Assembly (NCBI GenBank): GCA_019321725.1
Contig: JAGSPU010000484.1
Span: forward strand, 124,001 to 188,000
DNA: 64,000 bases
Direction: 5' to 3'
Source: Paulownia fortunei
Lineage: Eukaryota; Streptophyta; Magnoliopsida; Lamiales; Paulowniaceae
The notes under the pieces were generated by a model. That model did not search any database. It worked only from the letters and a program-made list of their open reading frames with translations, and was not told the origin of the DNA. How positions within the stretch are numbered: position 1 is the stretch's first letter; each line of letters begins with the position of its first letter. Shown here one piece after another: positions 11,713 to 24,833 of this stretch. Made by a program: the position numbers and the translations under genes.

Positions 11713-13330
11713 CTATCTTTTCTCATATTTAATCTTGATAAACTGTACGAAATTTTCCTGTCAGTCAAAAGTTAACATATGCGTGGAATGACATTTTTAT
11801 CTTTATTTCTCAAGACCTATTTGAATTTGAATTTGAATTTTTTGTATTTATATTCTTGTTATTGTTAAATTATTTAAAAATTACAATTATTCATGGAATT
11901 CTAATTTTTGTATATTGTGATTAAATTTATTAACTAAAGTAGCACCCACCAACCTGCACGCGCGCATGTATATATATATGTATATACATATATATATGTA
12001 TTAAATCTTTCTTATGTTTTTCCCTCTATTATCAAGCCCTAATTAATTAAATATGAAATAGAAAAAATATGTACGAGTATATTATAAAATTTAATTAAAA
12101 ATTATCATGAAAAAATTGATCAAAAAATACAAAAATAATTGTTATACAAATTCGTAAATATACGTGTAAAATATAAATATAAAAAAATATTTTGGAATAA
12201 AAGTACGACTTATCTTGATATTATTTTTATATGAATTGTGGGTGTATTTATTTTAAACTATGCAAAAAATTATTCCATGTGTGTTTTATATTATTTATAT
12301 TTATAAAAGAACTTAAAGATAACTATTTAGTGATAATTAGTGTATTCATGAATTACTAAGATTTTTATTTTTTATTTATATGATATTTCATTACAACTTG
12401 TAAGTAAATTTTAAATCATTTTTATATTTTAAACAAATTTTAGAATAGGATAATATAATTCACAATTAAATATTTTTTAGATTTTTAAAATTTTTCAAAA
12501 TTTGAATACTGTTAAAATATTTTGTATTTTAAAAAATAAATAATGCATGATAATAAATTCAATAATTGAAATATTCTGTACAATTACTAACTTAACAATG
12601 AAATGATAATAAAAAATTAACAAAAGATTTTTCAAAGAATATACTTACAAATTGTTTAAGTTAGAGGGTAACTTTTAATGATATTCTCGTTTTAAGATAT
12701 AGTATCTTAATTAAAGATATACTTTAAAGAAAATAGGTTTAATAAATTTAGGAGTGATGGTAAAACTAGTGAGAAAATTTTGAAGAAATGCTCCTTTATT
12801 TAAAAAAATTTGATAAATAATAACTGATAAGAGCAATAAATTGTTCTTATTAATTGAAAAAAATTGAGAATGATATTTCAACGGGTGTTTTTTTTTTCAA
12901 TTTTTTTTGATAATTTTAAATCAATAAGTAGCAAAATAGACCTCTCAATTGGTTATGGATTAAATTCAAAGACTAATGCTTGACCATATACTTAGTATTC
13001 ATTATACAGCATCATGTCAACCAAATGCATATTTTTGGCAGAATATTTATAATACTACTCATCTCAATTATGTTGTTAATTATTATGTGTTTATTGAGAT
13101 TCTTCAATGCGCAATGCCGCAAAGCATATCACCATCATCTTTCTGTCAATATCCAGTACTATCAATTTTCAATATCATAATTTGAGTATTGTTAACATGA
13201 AATTTATAATTCGATTATATTCTAAATGTGAAAGTAGATTTAAGAGAGATATCGATGATAGCAATTTTGGTCCTCATGGGATCTTCATGTGGTTTTGAAT
13301 GTTGAATTTTATTAGTATTTTGAATGCTTG

Positions 13331-14013
13331 GATAAATGGCTCTTCAACTTCCAAACTTAATAATTTTAGCATTTTACCCTTAAAGAGTAAATTTTAGGCA
13401 TTTTGGTCCATCCTTTAAACTTAATTATTTTGGTACTTTATTTCTCAAAAATAAATTGTACGCACTTTGAGCTTTCATCTTATATTTATTACAATATTTT
13501 GTTATCCAATATTATTTTCAGATCAAATTTTTATCAAAATAATATTCATTAGCCATCATTGCTTTTTTTTTCCGCGTCTTTCCACTCAAAAGTCGAGAAA
13601 AAATGCATCGTAATTTGTTATTATCAATGCTGAAAATATGATAAATAATGGTATATTTACTCAAATAATATCGATCGTAATACTAAATTTTTTTTAGATG
13701 TCATCATTTGTCGTTTTTTCATTATTGATAATAATTAAAAATATTATGATATTTTTTTTTTGACTTTTGAATGAAAAAAAAAAGATGGACGGTGGATAAT
13801 AAAAAGCAATTCGGTGAAAATTTAATTTGAAAATAATTTTGGAGACAAAATACTATAACAAATATAAGTTTAGGGAGTAAAGTGCTTAAAATTTATTTTT
13901 GGAGGGTAAAATATCAAAATGATTAAATTTAAGAAGTAAAATACTTAAATTTATTTTCTGGGTATAAATTACAAAAATTATTAAATTTAGGAGGGTGAAG
14001 TGCCATTTACTAT
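13331..14013. mobile_element. Non-autonomous Mutator-like element with long terminal inverted repeats
   Basis: The left arm (about 13331-13605) is found again, inverted and diverged, at about 13740-14013. The outer tips are TAAATGGC on the left and GCCATTTA on the right. Both arms share the TTTAAACTTAATTATTTTG-type blocks and end internally at a poly-T/poly-A next to an AAAAGTC motif. The flanks carry a direct AATGCTT on both sides, extendable to 9 bp with mismatches. Arms of about 270 bp plus a target duplication near 9 bp fit the Mutator superfamily. There is no coding capacity. A related single arm occurs near 61190-61345. Confidence 0.7.
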
Positions 14014-14845
14014 AAATGCTTTGTTTTAGTGAAGTTTACTATGTTTAATTATTACTTTACTATCAAATTATAGTAATTAATAGAATAAGCACAATAAATT
14101 TATAATCTCACTATATACATCATATATACAAATATTTTCATAGTTCTTTTTCATCAAAATTGAAAATTTTCACTAAAATTTCGATAAACTTACAGCTCCA
14201 AAATATTCATCTATACAGATATTTAATACTTTGCGCGTCCCATGTTAATTTTAGAAGTATGTAGATTGATTGACCACTGACGACGAGAGCTAGCGGCATA
14301 ATTGAATTCATATTTATAAGTCCTAATTAATAGTTGTCGATCATAATGTTGGTTCAACCACAACATTTTTTATGGACTATATATATTATATGGTGTAATC
14401 AAACATTGATTATCAACAATTATTAGTATATGGGCCAATTATTTGATTGATTACATTGACTTAATAATGGTATACCATCCCTCCCAACACAAATTTAGCC
14501 ATCATCGTTGCATTTAACAAGAACAAAACTTTCTCATTTGTAGATTTATATATTAATGTTACTGCTAATTACATTTTTTTTTGGTCAGTTAAATAATGTG
14601 GTTATATTCCCTCCTGTCTTTTTCGATATAATAACACCAAAAGGTATGCCAGATCCCCCTAGCCTTACGTAACCAAATTAAAGGACAAGCCTTGTTGTCT
14701 GTGCAGGTATGTAAGTATAGTTTCATTTCATATCAGCATGTTCACATTGGCCTTTTGATCGTGTAGGGTCTTTTTTTATTTATAATCAATTATAACCAAA
14801 ACATATAAACCTATCAAATGTCTACACAAGTCACAAGATTCCCGA

Positions 14846-14884
14846 GTGTGTGTGTGTATACACACACACACACACACACACACA
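14846..14884. repeat. (GT)n-TATA-(CA)n palindromic microsatellite
   Basis: A GT run is followed by TATA and then a CA run, so the tract is nearly self-complementary. It could extrude as a hairpin or adopt Z-DNA. Confidence 0.9.
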
Positions 14885-15251
14885 TACAACTCATTAGTTA
14901 AGCACACTTGTGCAAAAAAATATCTGTACCTTTGGGTTAATGTAATCTATATATGCAGTGTTTATTTAAGCAATAATTTATTCAAGCTTTGGGCTGTTTA
15001 GCATGTTTTGATTTGGAGAAGGATATGATATCCAAACTTTGATAATGAAGAAGATGATTTAGGTAGTGGGACATTTAATTTAATAATTTTGCAAAACCCT
15101 TTCTATGGATGGAATCATTGGATACGAGTTTAGGATAAATGGGTTGATGTCCAAAAACAGCTGATAGCTGATAGTCAATCAATAATATAGCTGGAGATGA
15201 CTTAATGGAAGTTGGGCTACTCTTACTGATTCTGGTTTTGCTTCCACAATT

Positions 15252-16365
15252 TTATAGCTGGCTAACGCCACTTCCAAACAACTTCCTCACGGCATCAAAA
15301 TCCATCTCCAACACTTTTGACGATGATATCATCTCGCTACTGCTTCGGCCATTTGTTCTCGTCGTCAGCTGCTGCTGCTCATCCAGCTTGCGCCAAGTAA
15401 ACCATTTGTCAAGCGGCTTCATCAAACTAATCCTCCTGCTATATGCCCATCTCTGCTGCCGACTATTAGCGGTACTGCTTGGGTGGAGTAGTGGTGCTCG
15501 CATAGATCCCAGGCCGCTTATGATTATAGACCTCAACTTCACTAGCAACTTCAGAATCTCGCCATTCGCCGCCGCCCTATTTATCTTTGATGATGCTTTC
15601 CTGTAATTTGTAGTATTAAGAAATAAATGTATATTATCAATTATTATTATGTCCTAGTCCAGCTACTTGGAATTCAATATATATATATATATATATATGC
15701 TGCATTAATTAACAAGAACCTTCCGTCTAATTGGAATATCAGCTAGCCTTGTTCAAATTAACGAAATATGTACTTATTACAGTTCAAGAATGATTTTTTT
15801 ACCTGCTCCGGACAAGCTCCCAGCTGTTGATGTCTTTTATCCGGCAGTCATCAGCATAATCATCGTCAACTGGCGGTTGGAATCTCTTCCAGGCTGGCGG
15901 GGAAATACTGACAGTATAATAATTATTTTTTGGTCTCCGAAGGATGCACGAAAGCTTGGATCCTACCACCGGTTGTGGACCTGAATCATTGGCTGCTGTG
16001 AGCTGAGCGTTTGCATCTTCAGCAGTACTACAAGTTTCTTTGGAAGAAACAATATTGGCAGAATTAATAGAAGAGGGGCGAAATCCAGGGAAGGGCACAA
16101 CCGCAGAAAATGAAATCCGAAACTCCAACTCGTTATCATCATCAGTCGCTTCTACTTGGGTAGGTACTGTTGGTAGTGCGGCTGCCAGTGCAGCTGGTGG
16201 TAGCTCTAATTCAATGTATGCATCAATATCATTTTTGTTTCTTTTATCAAGCTGCTGCTCGTTGACATAGTCGTCATCATCCTCATCAGAAGAGTAAAGC
16301 TCAAAAGAGGAATTAAAGTCGAAATTAGAGCTCAACGAAAAACTCTCTTCACCAGTTGGATCCAT
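15252..16365 (-). CDS. Acidic/basic two-exon protein, weakly resembling membrane-associated kinase regulators
   Basis: Exons 15803-16365 and 15252-15600 join in phase across a GT-AG intron, giving 303 aa. The start is ATG 16365; the GTG directly upstream is not needed. The N-terminal half is acidic (SSDEDDDDYVNEQQ near residue 27) and holds DAYIELELPP and ELEFRISFSAVVPFPGF, both strongly predicted as ordered. The C-terminal half is basic (RSRKASSKINRAAANGEI, RWAYSRRISLMKPLDKWF). An acidic start, a (D/E)xYIEL block, an EFxxS block and a basic Ser-rich tail recall plant MAKR/BKI1-type regulators, which bind membranes through basic tails and modulate receptor kinases. The MAKR PADELF motif was not seen, so this family call is weak. 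The gene itself is well supported by the open frame and clean splice. Confidence 0.7.
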
Positions 16366-18726
16366 CACATACTATATTATATATTCTTTACCAGCAAACC
16401 AAACAAACAGAGAACAGCCAAGGCGCTGTGCTATTGGTTAGCAAATGAACAAGGGGTCGATATATTGATGTACACACCAAATTAACATGCATGCACCCTT
16501 AGAAAACTAGTATCAAATTGGAGCAGTTGGTGATACATACATATCAACTGGAGAAAGTAGCTGGGGGGGAATCAGGAAAAGGGACCAACCAATTACCCAA
16601 ATGGAATTATTACAAGTGATCATTATTTGTTGTTGCATCATGGATACCAAATCTCTTAGTTGTTTAACTTGAAAATTATATCCTCCTACCAAGTTCATAT
16701 ATTGAAATTCTTACATACATTTCTTCTGTTGTTGCCAGTTAATTAGTAACTTCAATTTGAAGAAACACATTTGGGTAAGCGAAAACGTGACAAAACTTAA
16801 TGGTCATATGACTTTTTCTTTTACCTGCGGGAAGAAAAGCTGATGATGGGTTCCTGATTTGGAATATGCAACACTCGAATTATTATATCAGAGTTAAAAG
16901 TGTCCTACGAGGTAGATAGGAAACGGCAGTTAGTTTTTCGTGTTTTCAATGCTCAAAACATGTGAGAGACCGTTTACAATTTTGGTCAATTTCCAAATGA
17001 GTTTCACTTCCCTTGCACTTCCTGCAATGTGCTTGGCCTATATATTACATTTGCCAACATTAGCTTCTTGGCACAGAAATTGTTTTTTCCTAGTTTCTCT
17101 CCCCCAATTCCGATTGACAAAATCCATACAACCAGCTTGTACTGTTTAGCTTCAATTTGTACTCTTCCAATTTTTTATTTTTTATTTTTGTATTTCATAT
17201 AATAAATACATATTAAATGTACAAAAATATATCTTTTTTTTTTTTATCTTGATGTGGATCGTATACATTTGATTGCACCTGTGACGTGATTTAGATTATC
17301 AATGAAACATAAATGAGAATAGAACACAAAAATGTTATAATGTATCAAAATTTTTATCTGATTACAATTATGATACTATTTGTTAACATCATAATGATAC
17401 AAAATGCTTTTCAAGAACCACGCATTATTTAATTCAAGAATCTACACTTGGCATTTGTCTCAGCATTGGCAAAAGATCCTCTAAAAAGTTAATACATCTC
17501 TGTCCAAATTAGTGATGGCCGTGGCCGATGACCTGTAGATTTATCTGCTTACCAACACTTTTATTATTAGAATTCATAAGGGCCCGACAATGTGGTGGTG
17601 GTTACGGATGCCAGTCTTTTGGTCATCCTGCAAAATAAGCAAAGTCTAGCCATCCTTGTTTACTTTTCTCACCCTGTTAGAATATATGCATATATATTAT
17701 TGTCCCACTTTGAACAAAGATTCTTCCAAAAAGGTTACTTAAAGTCGTGGGCTAAAATGCTGTCACAGTCCCCCTAATACTATTCTCAAGTTTTTTATTT
17801 TTATTTTTTAATTACTTTAACAATAGAGAATATTAAAACCTTAATCTATGGGATATGCCATGTTTCGCGATCAAGGTTTGACAATGAAAATGGATATGCA
17901 ATCTTCTTTCGTAATTATGAAGGCCGTTGGATAAAAAGCAGTTGGCTGCTGGCCAAGCTCCAGAAGCCTGTTATATGTTTTATCTACCATATTATATATA
18001 TATATATATATATATCATATCATATCCCAGATTAGTTATGTTACTTCATTACACGTAGCATTTCAAAAACCATGGCTGTTCTTATATACACAAGGAAAGT
18101 CTATTTTGGCTAAACCAAACGAGTCAGTCACTACATGCTGCACATTCTGGAACCTCTGTTCAAATGGTGTTTCAACTCATAGCATTTTATCTCATAATAT
18201 GAGATGAAAGATTTTGAGAGAATTGGAAACATAACACATATTAACACTCAGGCCTATAACTAAGTATACCAACATCAAAAAAACAATGAAACATATATTT
18301 GCGCAATCAAATGACATATGTAATTCCCTGCCATATGATTGATTTAAGTTTTGAGAATTTATATAGAATTCTTGGAAGAATATAGGTATTAAGAAAACCA
18401 GCAGTAACATGAATGAATCGTGAGGGACCTAGAATCTAGATGCATACTTGCATTCTACAACAAGACAACTCCTACTTCCGCTCTTTATTACACATAACAG
18501 CAACCGCTGTGAATTGTTTGAACAAAACAAAATTAAATATACTAATAATACTTGTAAGGAGAAGGAAAAACAGAAAAAGGATCCGACAAGATAATTTAAT
18601 GGCAAACAAAACAAAAACATTAACTTAACATAAACGGTAAATTAATTTAAGAGCAGAGGAGGTAATTAACATTGATCTCACACAAAACTAGTACTAGTTA
18701 ATATATATATATATATACCCCATGGC
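16366..18726. other. Intergenic, no gene recognised
   Basis: A 2.4-kb stretch holding promoter sequence for the gene at 15252-16365 and the 3' side of CML42. It has (TA) runs near 17995-18015 and 18705-18718. Short ORFs at 16513-16698, 16940-17149 and 18192-18628 have no known domain. Confidence 0.5.

Positions 18727-18770
<44 letters not shown>
18727..18770. repeat. (ATG)14 trinucleotide repeat abutting the CML42 stop codon
   Basis: About 14.7 units, read as (TCA)n on the minus strand directly after the TGA stop of CML42. It is the first part of that gene's 3'UTR. A shorter ATC run lies in the 5' flank near 19453-19472. Confidence 0.97.
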
Positions 18771-19339
18771 CAAGACGAAGGAACAATAACACTGCGCATC
18801 ATATCCTTGAACTCGAAGAAATCTACGCGTCCATCGTGATTCTGATCGACGGAAGAAATCATCATCTCAACACTGTCCATCTCTCGCCCTTCCTGCAATC
18901 CTAACTTTCCTAACACCACCTGCAACTCCCTGGCAGATATGTAGCCGTCGCCATCCTCATCGAACACCTTGAATGCCTCGCACAGATCAGACTCCTCCTG
19001 CTGCTCATCATCATCAACTCTTCCAGGCTCATCATTCAACCCAAAGAAGACGTCGTTGAGGGATCGGTGTAGGGCCTCGAAATCTTCGTATCTGAGGCCA
19101 TGGTTTCCGGGTTGAACGTACGCCTGGACCATCGACTCTATATGGGGAATGTCGGCTTGGAGGCCGAGGACGGCGAGCGCCTGGCCGAGCTCCTCCACGG
19201 TGATGATGCAGTCGTTGTTCTTGTCGAAGACGTCAAAGATGCGGCGGAGGCGGACGGAGTTGAGGCTGGGGCTGCGCAGCCGAAAAGAGGTGCCGCCGAG
19301 GCTACGCTTGCACTGAGAAGCGGCGCCACCTGTTTCCAT
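18770..19339 (-). CDS. CML42: Calmodulin-like protein, CML42/CML43 type
   Basis: An intronless ORF of 189 aa. The start is ATG 19339 (METGGAASQ); the in-frame upstream extension to 19429 is not conserved in the family. Conserved blocks include SFRLRSPSLN and a C-terminus ending in PSS, both as in Arabidopsis CML42 (about 191 aa, from memory). EF-hand loops are at residues 39-50 (DKNNDCIITVEE), 127-138 (DEDGDGYISARE) and 165-176 (DQNHDGRVDFFE), all with acidic residues at positions 1, 3 or 5 and a Glu at 12. The second EF hand (around VQPGNHGLRYEDF) is degenerate and should not bind calcium, as is usual for this group. A calcium sensor in the cytosol or nucleus is inferred. CML42 in Arabidopsis is linked to trichome branching and herbivory signalling. 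No frame problem is seen here. Confidence 0.93.
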
Positions 19340-20568
19340 GGGTCTCTCTTTCTCGATCGCGGAATCTGTATCTTTGGGTGGGGAGATGATGGATGGAGAG
19401 CGGGGAAGCAAAACTAATTTATTTAACAAGACTAAATAAATTAGAATGCCATGATCATCATCATCATCATCAAATGACCAAATTAAGATAGATTTAGGAA
19501 TGGGATGAGCGGAGGAGGGATGGAAGGATGGAGCGATGGAAAAGAGAAGAGACGACTTTGGAGTGGTCGTCTAGACTGTCGTGTGTATATTATGGGCGAG
19601 ACCACGCGCATTCAAAGCTGTGAAACAGCGACTTTTTCTCCTTTTTCTCGTGAGACTAACAAGAAATCTTCTCTCTCTCTCTCTCAACTTCACTTATAAT
19701 GTTATTTTCTGAATTTTTAATTGATAATAGTAGGAATACAATAGGTATACATAATTAACATAATTTTGTGTTAGAAATATTGATTCCAAAAGAATTTACC
19801 GTTACTAAAAATATGAATTTATAGGTTTAACTATTTTCAATTAATTATGAATGAATTTATATTTACTTTAACTAAATTATTCTTCTAAATTAAATAAAAA
19901 TATTTAATAAAATTTAAAAATAATAATGAATCAGGTTGGGTTCGCCAAAACCCGACCCTTCTAGATTTTTATAAACTCCAACCCAAACTCGAGTGTTAGT
20001 GGGTTGGACCAATTAGACATAATTTATAATTTTAAAAATATTAAATATTTTTTTAAAAATAATATAACTACAACTTTCTAATTATGATAAAATAATATTA
20101 TCAATAAATAATTAATTATTTAACTTATATATACATATTTTAATTTTTTAAAAATTATTATTTTTTAAATATACTTGTTAATTTTATATATATAACTATT
20201 TATTAATTTTATATTATTATTTTGATTTATAAGAGTATTATATTTATATTTTTTTATGAGTATATATTAGATACATATATTTTTTCATAGGTATATAAAT
20301 ATACATCACATACATATATACATAATAAACAAAAAAATATATGCAAGTTTTGTGGTTCAAAACTTGCCACAAGCGAAGCGGGTTCGGAACGATCCGATTT
20401 TTACTTGAACTTATTATATTTCTAATAAAATTGAACCAATAAAAAATATTTTATTTTTCTGCATCATCTTCTTCAACTATTTATCTTTATTCAGTCAATA
20501 ATAAAAAATAATATACAGTAATTTTATGTATTGATTTTTTAAATAAAAAATATTTATATTAGTATGAG

Positions 20569-20612
<44 letters not shown>

Positions 20613-23600
20613 CATCGATTAAAATCATAATAAACCCATTAGACACAATATATCAAATAATAATCTTATTCTAAAAATCTTACAGTGAATGGTAATTTAG
20701 TTATCAAAAATAATTTTATTTCATTCTTACTATTTATTTTTATTTATCAATTATGGAATTGAAATTCAGTAAGAAATAACGATTCCATTCATTCTTCATT
20801 ACTTATAGATACCAAACAAAGAAAATAATATATTCAAATCATTTCTTTTCTATATCATTTTCTTTCTAATTGCATTATTTCATTCATGCATAACAATAGT
20901 CCCTATATGCAACAATATGTACGTACTATAATTTTTTTCCTACTATCTAATTTTTTTTGACATGATATTGTTTGTTCTTTCCCATCAACATTCAATAATT
21001 GATGAAGAAAATTAATGCCCATCTCTTCCGCATGACTTGTGAGTTGTGACTAATACCACTTGTTTTATCATTAAATTTTGAGTTAATGTGAACACCCAAT
21101 ATTATCATATTCTTAAAATCTTAAAGGATAGTGGGAGATGGGGTCATACTCGGCATACTAGTAAATAGTTGTCACTTGTTGAATTATTATTAACATATTA
21201 AAAGAGTAGATTAAAAACAAAACAAAACAAAACAAAAGAAAACCAAAAAACAAAGATAGCAATTGTACAAACTCAAAGGCTATCTAGAATCAGACCTTTT
21301 TTTTTCTCCTTTTAAAAAAGTGGGATAGACCATTATATTATAGAACAAAAGGGCAAAGCGTGTCGGCGCCATGTACCCATCCCTAGTCGCCGTCCAACTA
21401 CCGTCCAACTACACAAACAATGACTTTGGGACACATTTACGGAAACAACATATTATTTCATTCACAATTCCAATTAGCATCAACCCTAAGTACCTAAGGA
21501 TTGAGCTTCTTATTTTGCTTTTTGGTAAAAAATGATATTGTACTTATATATATATATATATCTTATGGTGCATATTAAAATTAAGTGAATCAAGAAAGTT
21601 CTTTTCAACAATCAAATTCTCCTAAAAGCATTTAAAATCGCATGCAAAACAAGGATTATGGACTTACAGTTTGTCAACGAAAACCTTTCAATAGTGAATG
21701 TGGTGGTGGGATGGTACGATGGTGGCAAGACGGTGGAGTGGGTGGTGGGTGAAGAAGATTTTGGGAAGAAAATAAAGGGAAAAGATAAATAAAATAAAAT
21801 AGAGGAGGAAAAAGAAAAAGGAAAAGAAGAAAAAAAATGAATACAAAAAGGTTGAGACACATGTTATCTTATTTCCCAATCAGCTTCCTTCTCCCTCCAC
21901 ACAGGCAAAATTGTGTTCAAGTAGGATGAAATGACCTAAAATTGAAAAATCCCTAATTTTGCAGCTTACATTATCAGCACGTGCCAAATTCCAGCTATTT
22001 TTTCAATTTCTGGCGAAGTTGTTTTCAATGCGTGAATTTTAATAATTTTAGAATTAAATTAAAATTATAAATTCTAATTTTGTCACCTCCTTAATTACAG
22101 AACCAATTTTTATACTCAAAGAGAAGGGACTGCAGAAGTCTGACTAAAATCTATTAAAATGATAATTTTATATAAAAAAAACTCTATTTTCATTAATGCT
22201 ATTTGTATAGATTTTAAATTAAATCTATTTTTTTTAAATAGAAAATCGCAAACCTTCTTCTTTGTCTAGCAAAAGAATAGAAAGTAAAAAAGGAATGAAA
22301 GGAAAATCGAATCCGAACATGCTTTGGTAATGTTCTAAGAAAAAAAATCACAGTAGAGCACTATTACGTAAAACTATAAGGATTAACGATAATGTTGGTT
22401 CGGTGATAGTTTTTTTTTTTTTTTAAGTAGTACAACAGTTACAATATTGTTTTTATTTTTATTTTTTATTTTTTATTTTTTATTTTTGGATTTTATAAAC
22501 TATGGTAGGGAATTTGAATACTATGAATTATTATTATTTTTAGTTTGTATTCATTGACCATAGTCTTCAAATAGATTTTCCTTTTTTGTGTGTTGCGTTC
22601 CCAAGATTTAAATTTTTAATGGTTGATTTTTAATTTCATAAATACCCCATCCATCCCCAAATATGGGTCTAATTTGACCTAGTATAGAGTTTTAGACAAT
22701 AGTTCAAAGAGTGTTTGTTTTATGTATTTTTACACTATTATTTTTTAAAATAGTAGTTAAAAATTATTGACGTCACATAGTTACTTTAGTTATGAAGCTA
22801 CTTTTAAAAATATATAAATAGTTTAAAAAATGAATTCTTATTTTTGGGCATTCCAAAAATGAAATGTAAGGATTGGGACAGATGGGTAAAATGCTATTTA
22901 CAGATTTTGGTGCAAGTAATAGATGAATTACTTGATAGTGCAATAAATTTGATAGGATATGTAATGGAATTCAAGGGTAAAAAATGTGGTAACATAGATA
23001 TAATTCTATCTGAAATTGGGTCATTTTAACAAAATCTGTTATTTTGTCTATCCAATAAATTTATAAGTTTTATGTCTTTAAAATGTAAAAAGTCCATAGT
23101 TAGTTAAGTTCATTTTTAATTTTTTTTATAATTTTTCCATATCATTTCAATAAAACATAAATTTTAGAAGCCACTTATCTTTAAATAAGTAGAAGTTACT
23201 GTACATTTTGTATGCAAGTTGTCATTTTAATGAATAATTAACTTTAGAAGTCTATTGTCTTTAAATATGTAAAACTTATTGTGCTATTTGTAATTTTAAA
23301 AGGTTCTATATCTCTTAATCTTAATTTTTGCATTCTTATTAAGTTTGAGTTCATGCATGATCTCATTCGATAAAATTCTTTAATCTCTTGTGTAATGAAT
23401 TTCTTTAAGTTTTAACAGATTAAATTTTTTAGTATGATTACAAGTCATAAATTATATAAATACATGAAATTTTAAAGTTTAAGCAAAAAAAAAACACTAA
23501 AAATTAGCAAACCATACGTAAAAAAAATATATATATATATATATATATTTATTTTTATTTCATTAAGTTTGTTCTTCATTAAACTGCGTATAATGAAACT

Positions 23601-24327
23601 TCACAATTGTAATTAATTAATTATTTACAATTAAAATTTGTTGATTGCAACTAACATTAAAAAACGTGGCATAATTTTATTTACATTTTCAACATAAAAT
23701 AGAGGAACTGTTTTGGCAATTGAAGTGGTGATGATGGAAATAGATAGAATTAATACGCTTCTTCTGGAGAGATGCTTCACATAAAGAAGTTTGGGATTGT
23801 GGTCTGTGGGTAGTATTCTTGTGCTGAGCGTCGTACCCTGAATCTGAATCTGAGTGCCATATCTGATATGAACTCTGATAGTGCGAGAATAAGCTAAAAA
23901 GGTTTGTTGCCTTCAACCGTATGACAAAACACATGGCAGCACTCAAAACACACGAAAAAGAAGTAAAGAACTCTCGCGCATCTAATAGTTGAAAATTGAT
24001 TGTACACCAACTTGCAGAATTTAAATCTTTTGCCTATCCCCCTTTTTCACTACAAATCAATCATACTGGATTTCATCCCCTAAGTCAACACGTAATTGTT
24101 TGCAAAATCACGCCTAAGAAATAAACAAAATTCGTTTTTCTAATGAAAATTTGTATGCATCAGCAGGAGAATCTGAGTCATCTATGATTGAGCTCGAACC
24201 TGAAGAATCCAGAATCAAGTAGCAGAAATAGAATAAATAAAAATATGATTGATTGCCTCTGGTTCTTCCCCTGTCAACAATATGTTTGTTTGATCTTACA
24301 ATTTGTTATAATTCTTGCACGCTTCCT
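19340..24327. other. Long AT-rich spacer, no gene recognised
   Basis: Five kilobases with no recognisable gene. Contents: CML42 5' flank with an ATC run (19453-19472); a decayed interspersed repeat with the phrase GGTTGGGTTCGCCAAAACCC near 19935, similar in type to one at about 40390-40560; a (TA) run at 20573-20609; a T-rich TTTTATT array at about 22447-22490; and a (TA) run at 23527-23549. ORFs at 21612-21879, 22844-23029 and 23689-23946 have simple or featureless composition. Confidence 0.5.
20573..20609. repeat. (TA)n microsatellite
   Basis: An uninterrupted run of about 37 bases of alternating TA in the AT-rich spacer. Confidence 0.97.
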
Positions 24328-24833
24328 TCATGATCTTAATATCCGGGACTCTGCAATTGTCAATTCACATTCAGATATCGCCAAGGTGTGTTTCTTGATG
24401 AGGCCTGCCACTCGACCAGAGGTTCTGGTATTCAATGGGCTCATGAGTTGGCCGCCCTGCACATCATTGAGCAACTGGGCCGTGTTTAATGAGAGGGCTT
24501 CTAACATGAGAGCCAATCCCAATCGGCATAAAATGATTGCAGAACCTTGGGATGGGATGAAAACTGGATCTACGTTTATTTAATCCTACCTGGCTGGGCT
24601 GTCTTGCCTGCCCCATGTCTGAAACTGGCAGGGTATGGATTCTCGACTAGGATTTGGAGGTCAAGAGAGATGTTGAATTGTATTTGGAAAACAGGAAAAG
24701 AGAGAGGAGGTGCAACACCACCAATGGCAGCAGAGACCAACTTGATTCGTGGATCCTTGATCTCATACACGACCAATGCCAGGTTGACGATGATGATGAT
24801 GAAAAAAATGAGGGCGAGGACACCAGCTGCCAT
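24328..24833 (-). CDS. LEA_2 (NHL-type) protein with a broken frame
   Basis: Two minus-strand frames together give an LEA_2 domain. Upstream frame, from ATG 24833: a membrane segment (GVLALIFFIIIIVNLALVVY), then KDPRIKLVSAAIGG and NISLDLQILVENPYPASF, then a stop at about 24578. Downstream frame, ending at 24328: IPSQGSAIILCRLGLALM, LNDVQGGQL, SGRVAGLIKKHT and SECELTIAES. These are the second half of the same domain, in the expected order. One added base near the A run 24579-24581 joins them without loss. The alternative, an 89-bp GT-AG intron (GTAGGATT...GTTAG), would delete conserved residues, so a one-base loss fits better. LEA_2 proteins such as NHL/NDR1 relatives are membrane-anchored with the domain outside. 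The proline-rich N-terminus expected before the membrane segment is not clearly resolved. The gene is either assembly-damaged or a young pseudogene. Confidence 0.7.

Larger units (their letters stand above)
10968..15251. other. AT-rich spacer
   Basis: A 4.3-kb stretch without a recognisable protein gene. It begins with a (CT)/(GA)-rich patch near 11340-11405 that may be the PILS leader. It also contains the 40-bp triple repeat, a Mutator-like inverted-repeat element and a GT/CA palindrome, each listed separately. The ORFs at 11325-11618 and 12976-13298 are short and show no domain. Confidence 0.6.

Noticed and set aside
15205..15606. Plus-strand ORF of 133 codons
   Set aside because: It is the antisense shadow of the spliced second exon at 15252-15600, whose frame and splice join are better supported.
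19100..19417. Plus-strand ORF of 105 codons
   Set aside because: Antisense to the EF-hand coding region of CML42; it owes its length to the GC-rich codons of that gene.
24490..24578. 89-bp GT-AG segment as a genuine LEA_2 intron
   Set aside because: It encodes conserved LEA_2 residues that would be lost, and one added base restores a continuous domain. Kept only as an alternative in the finding.
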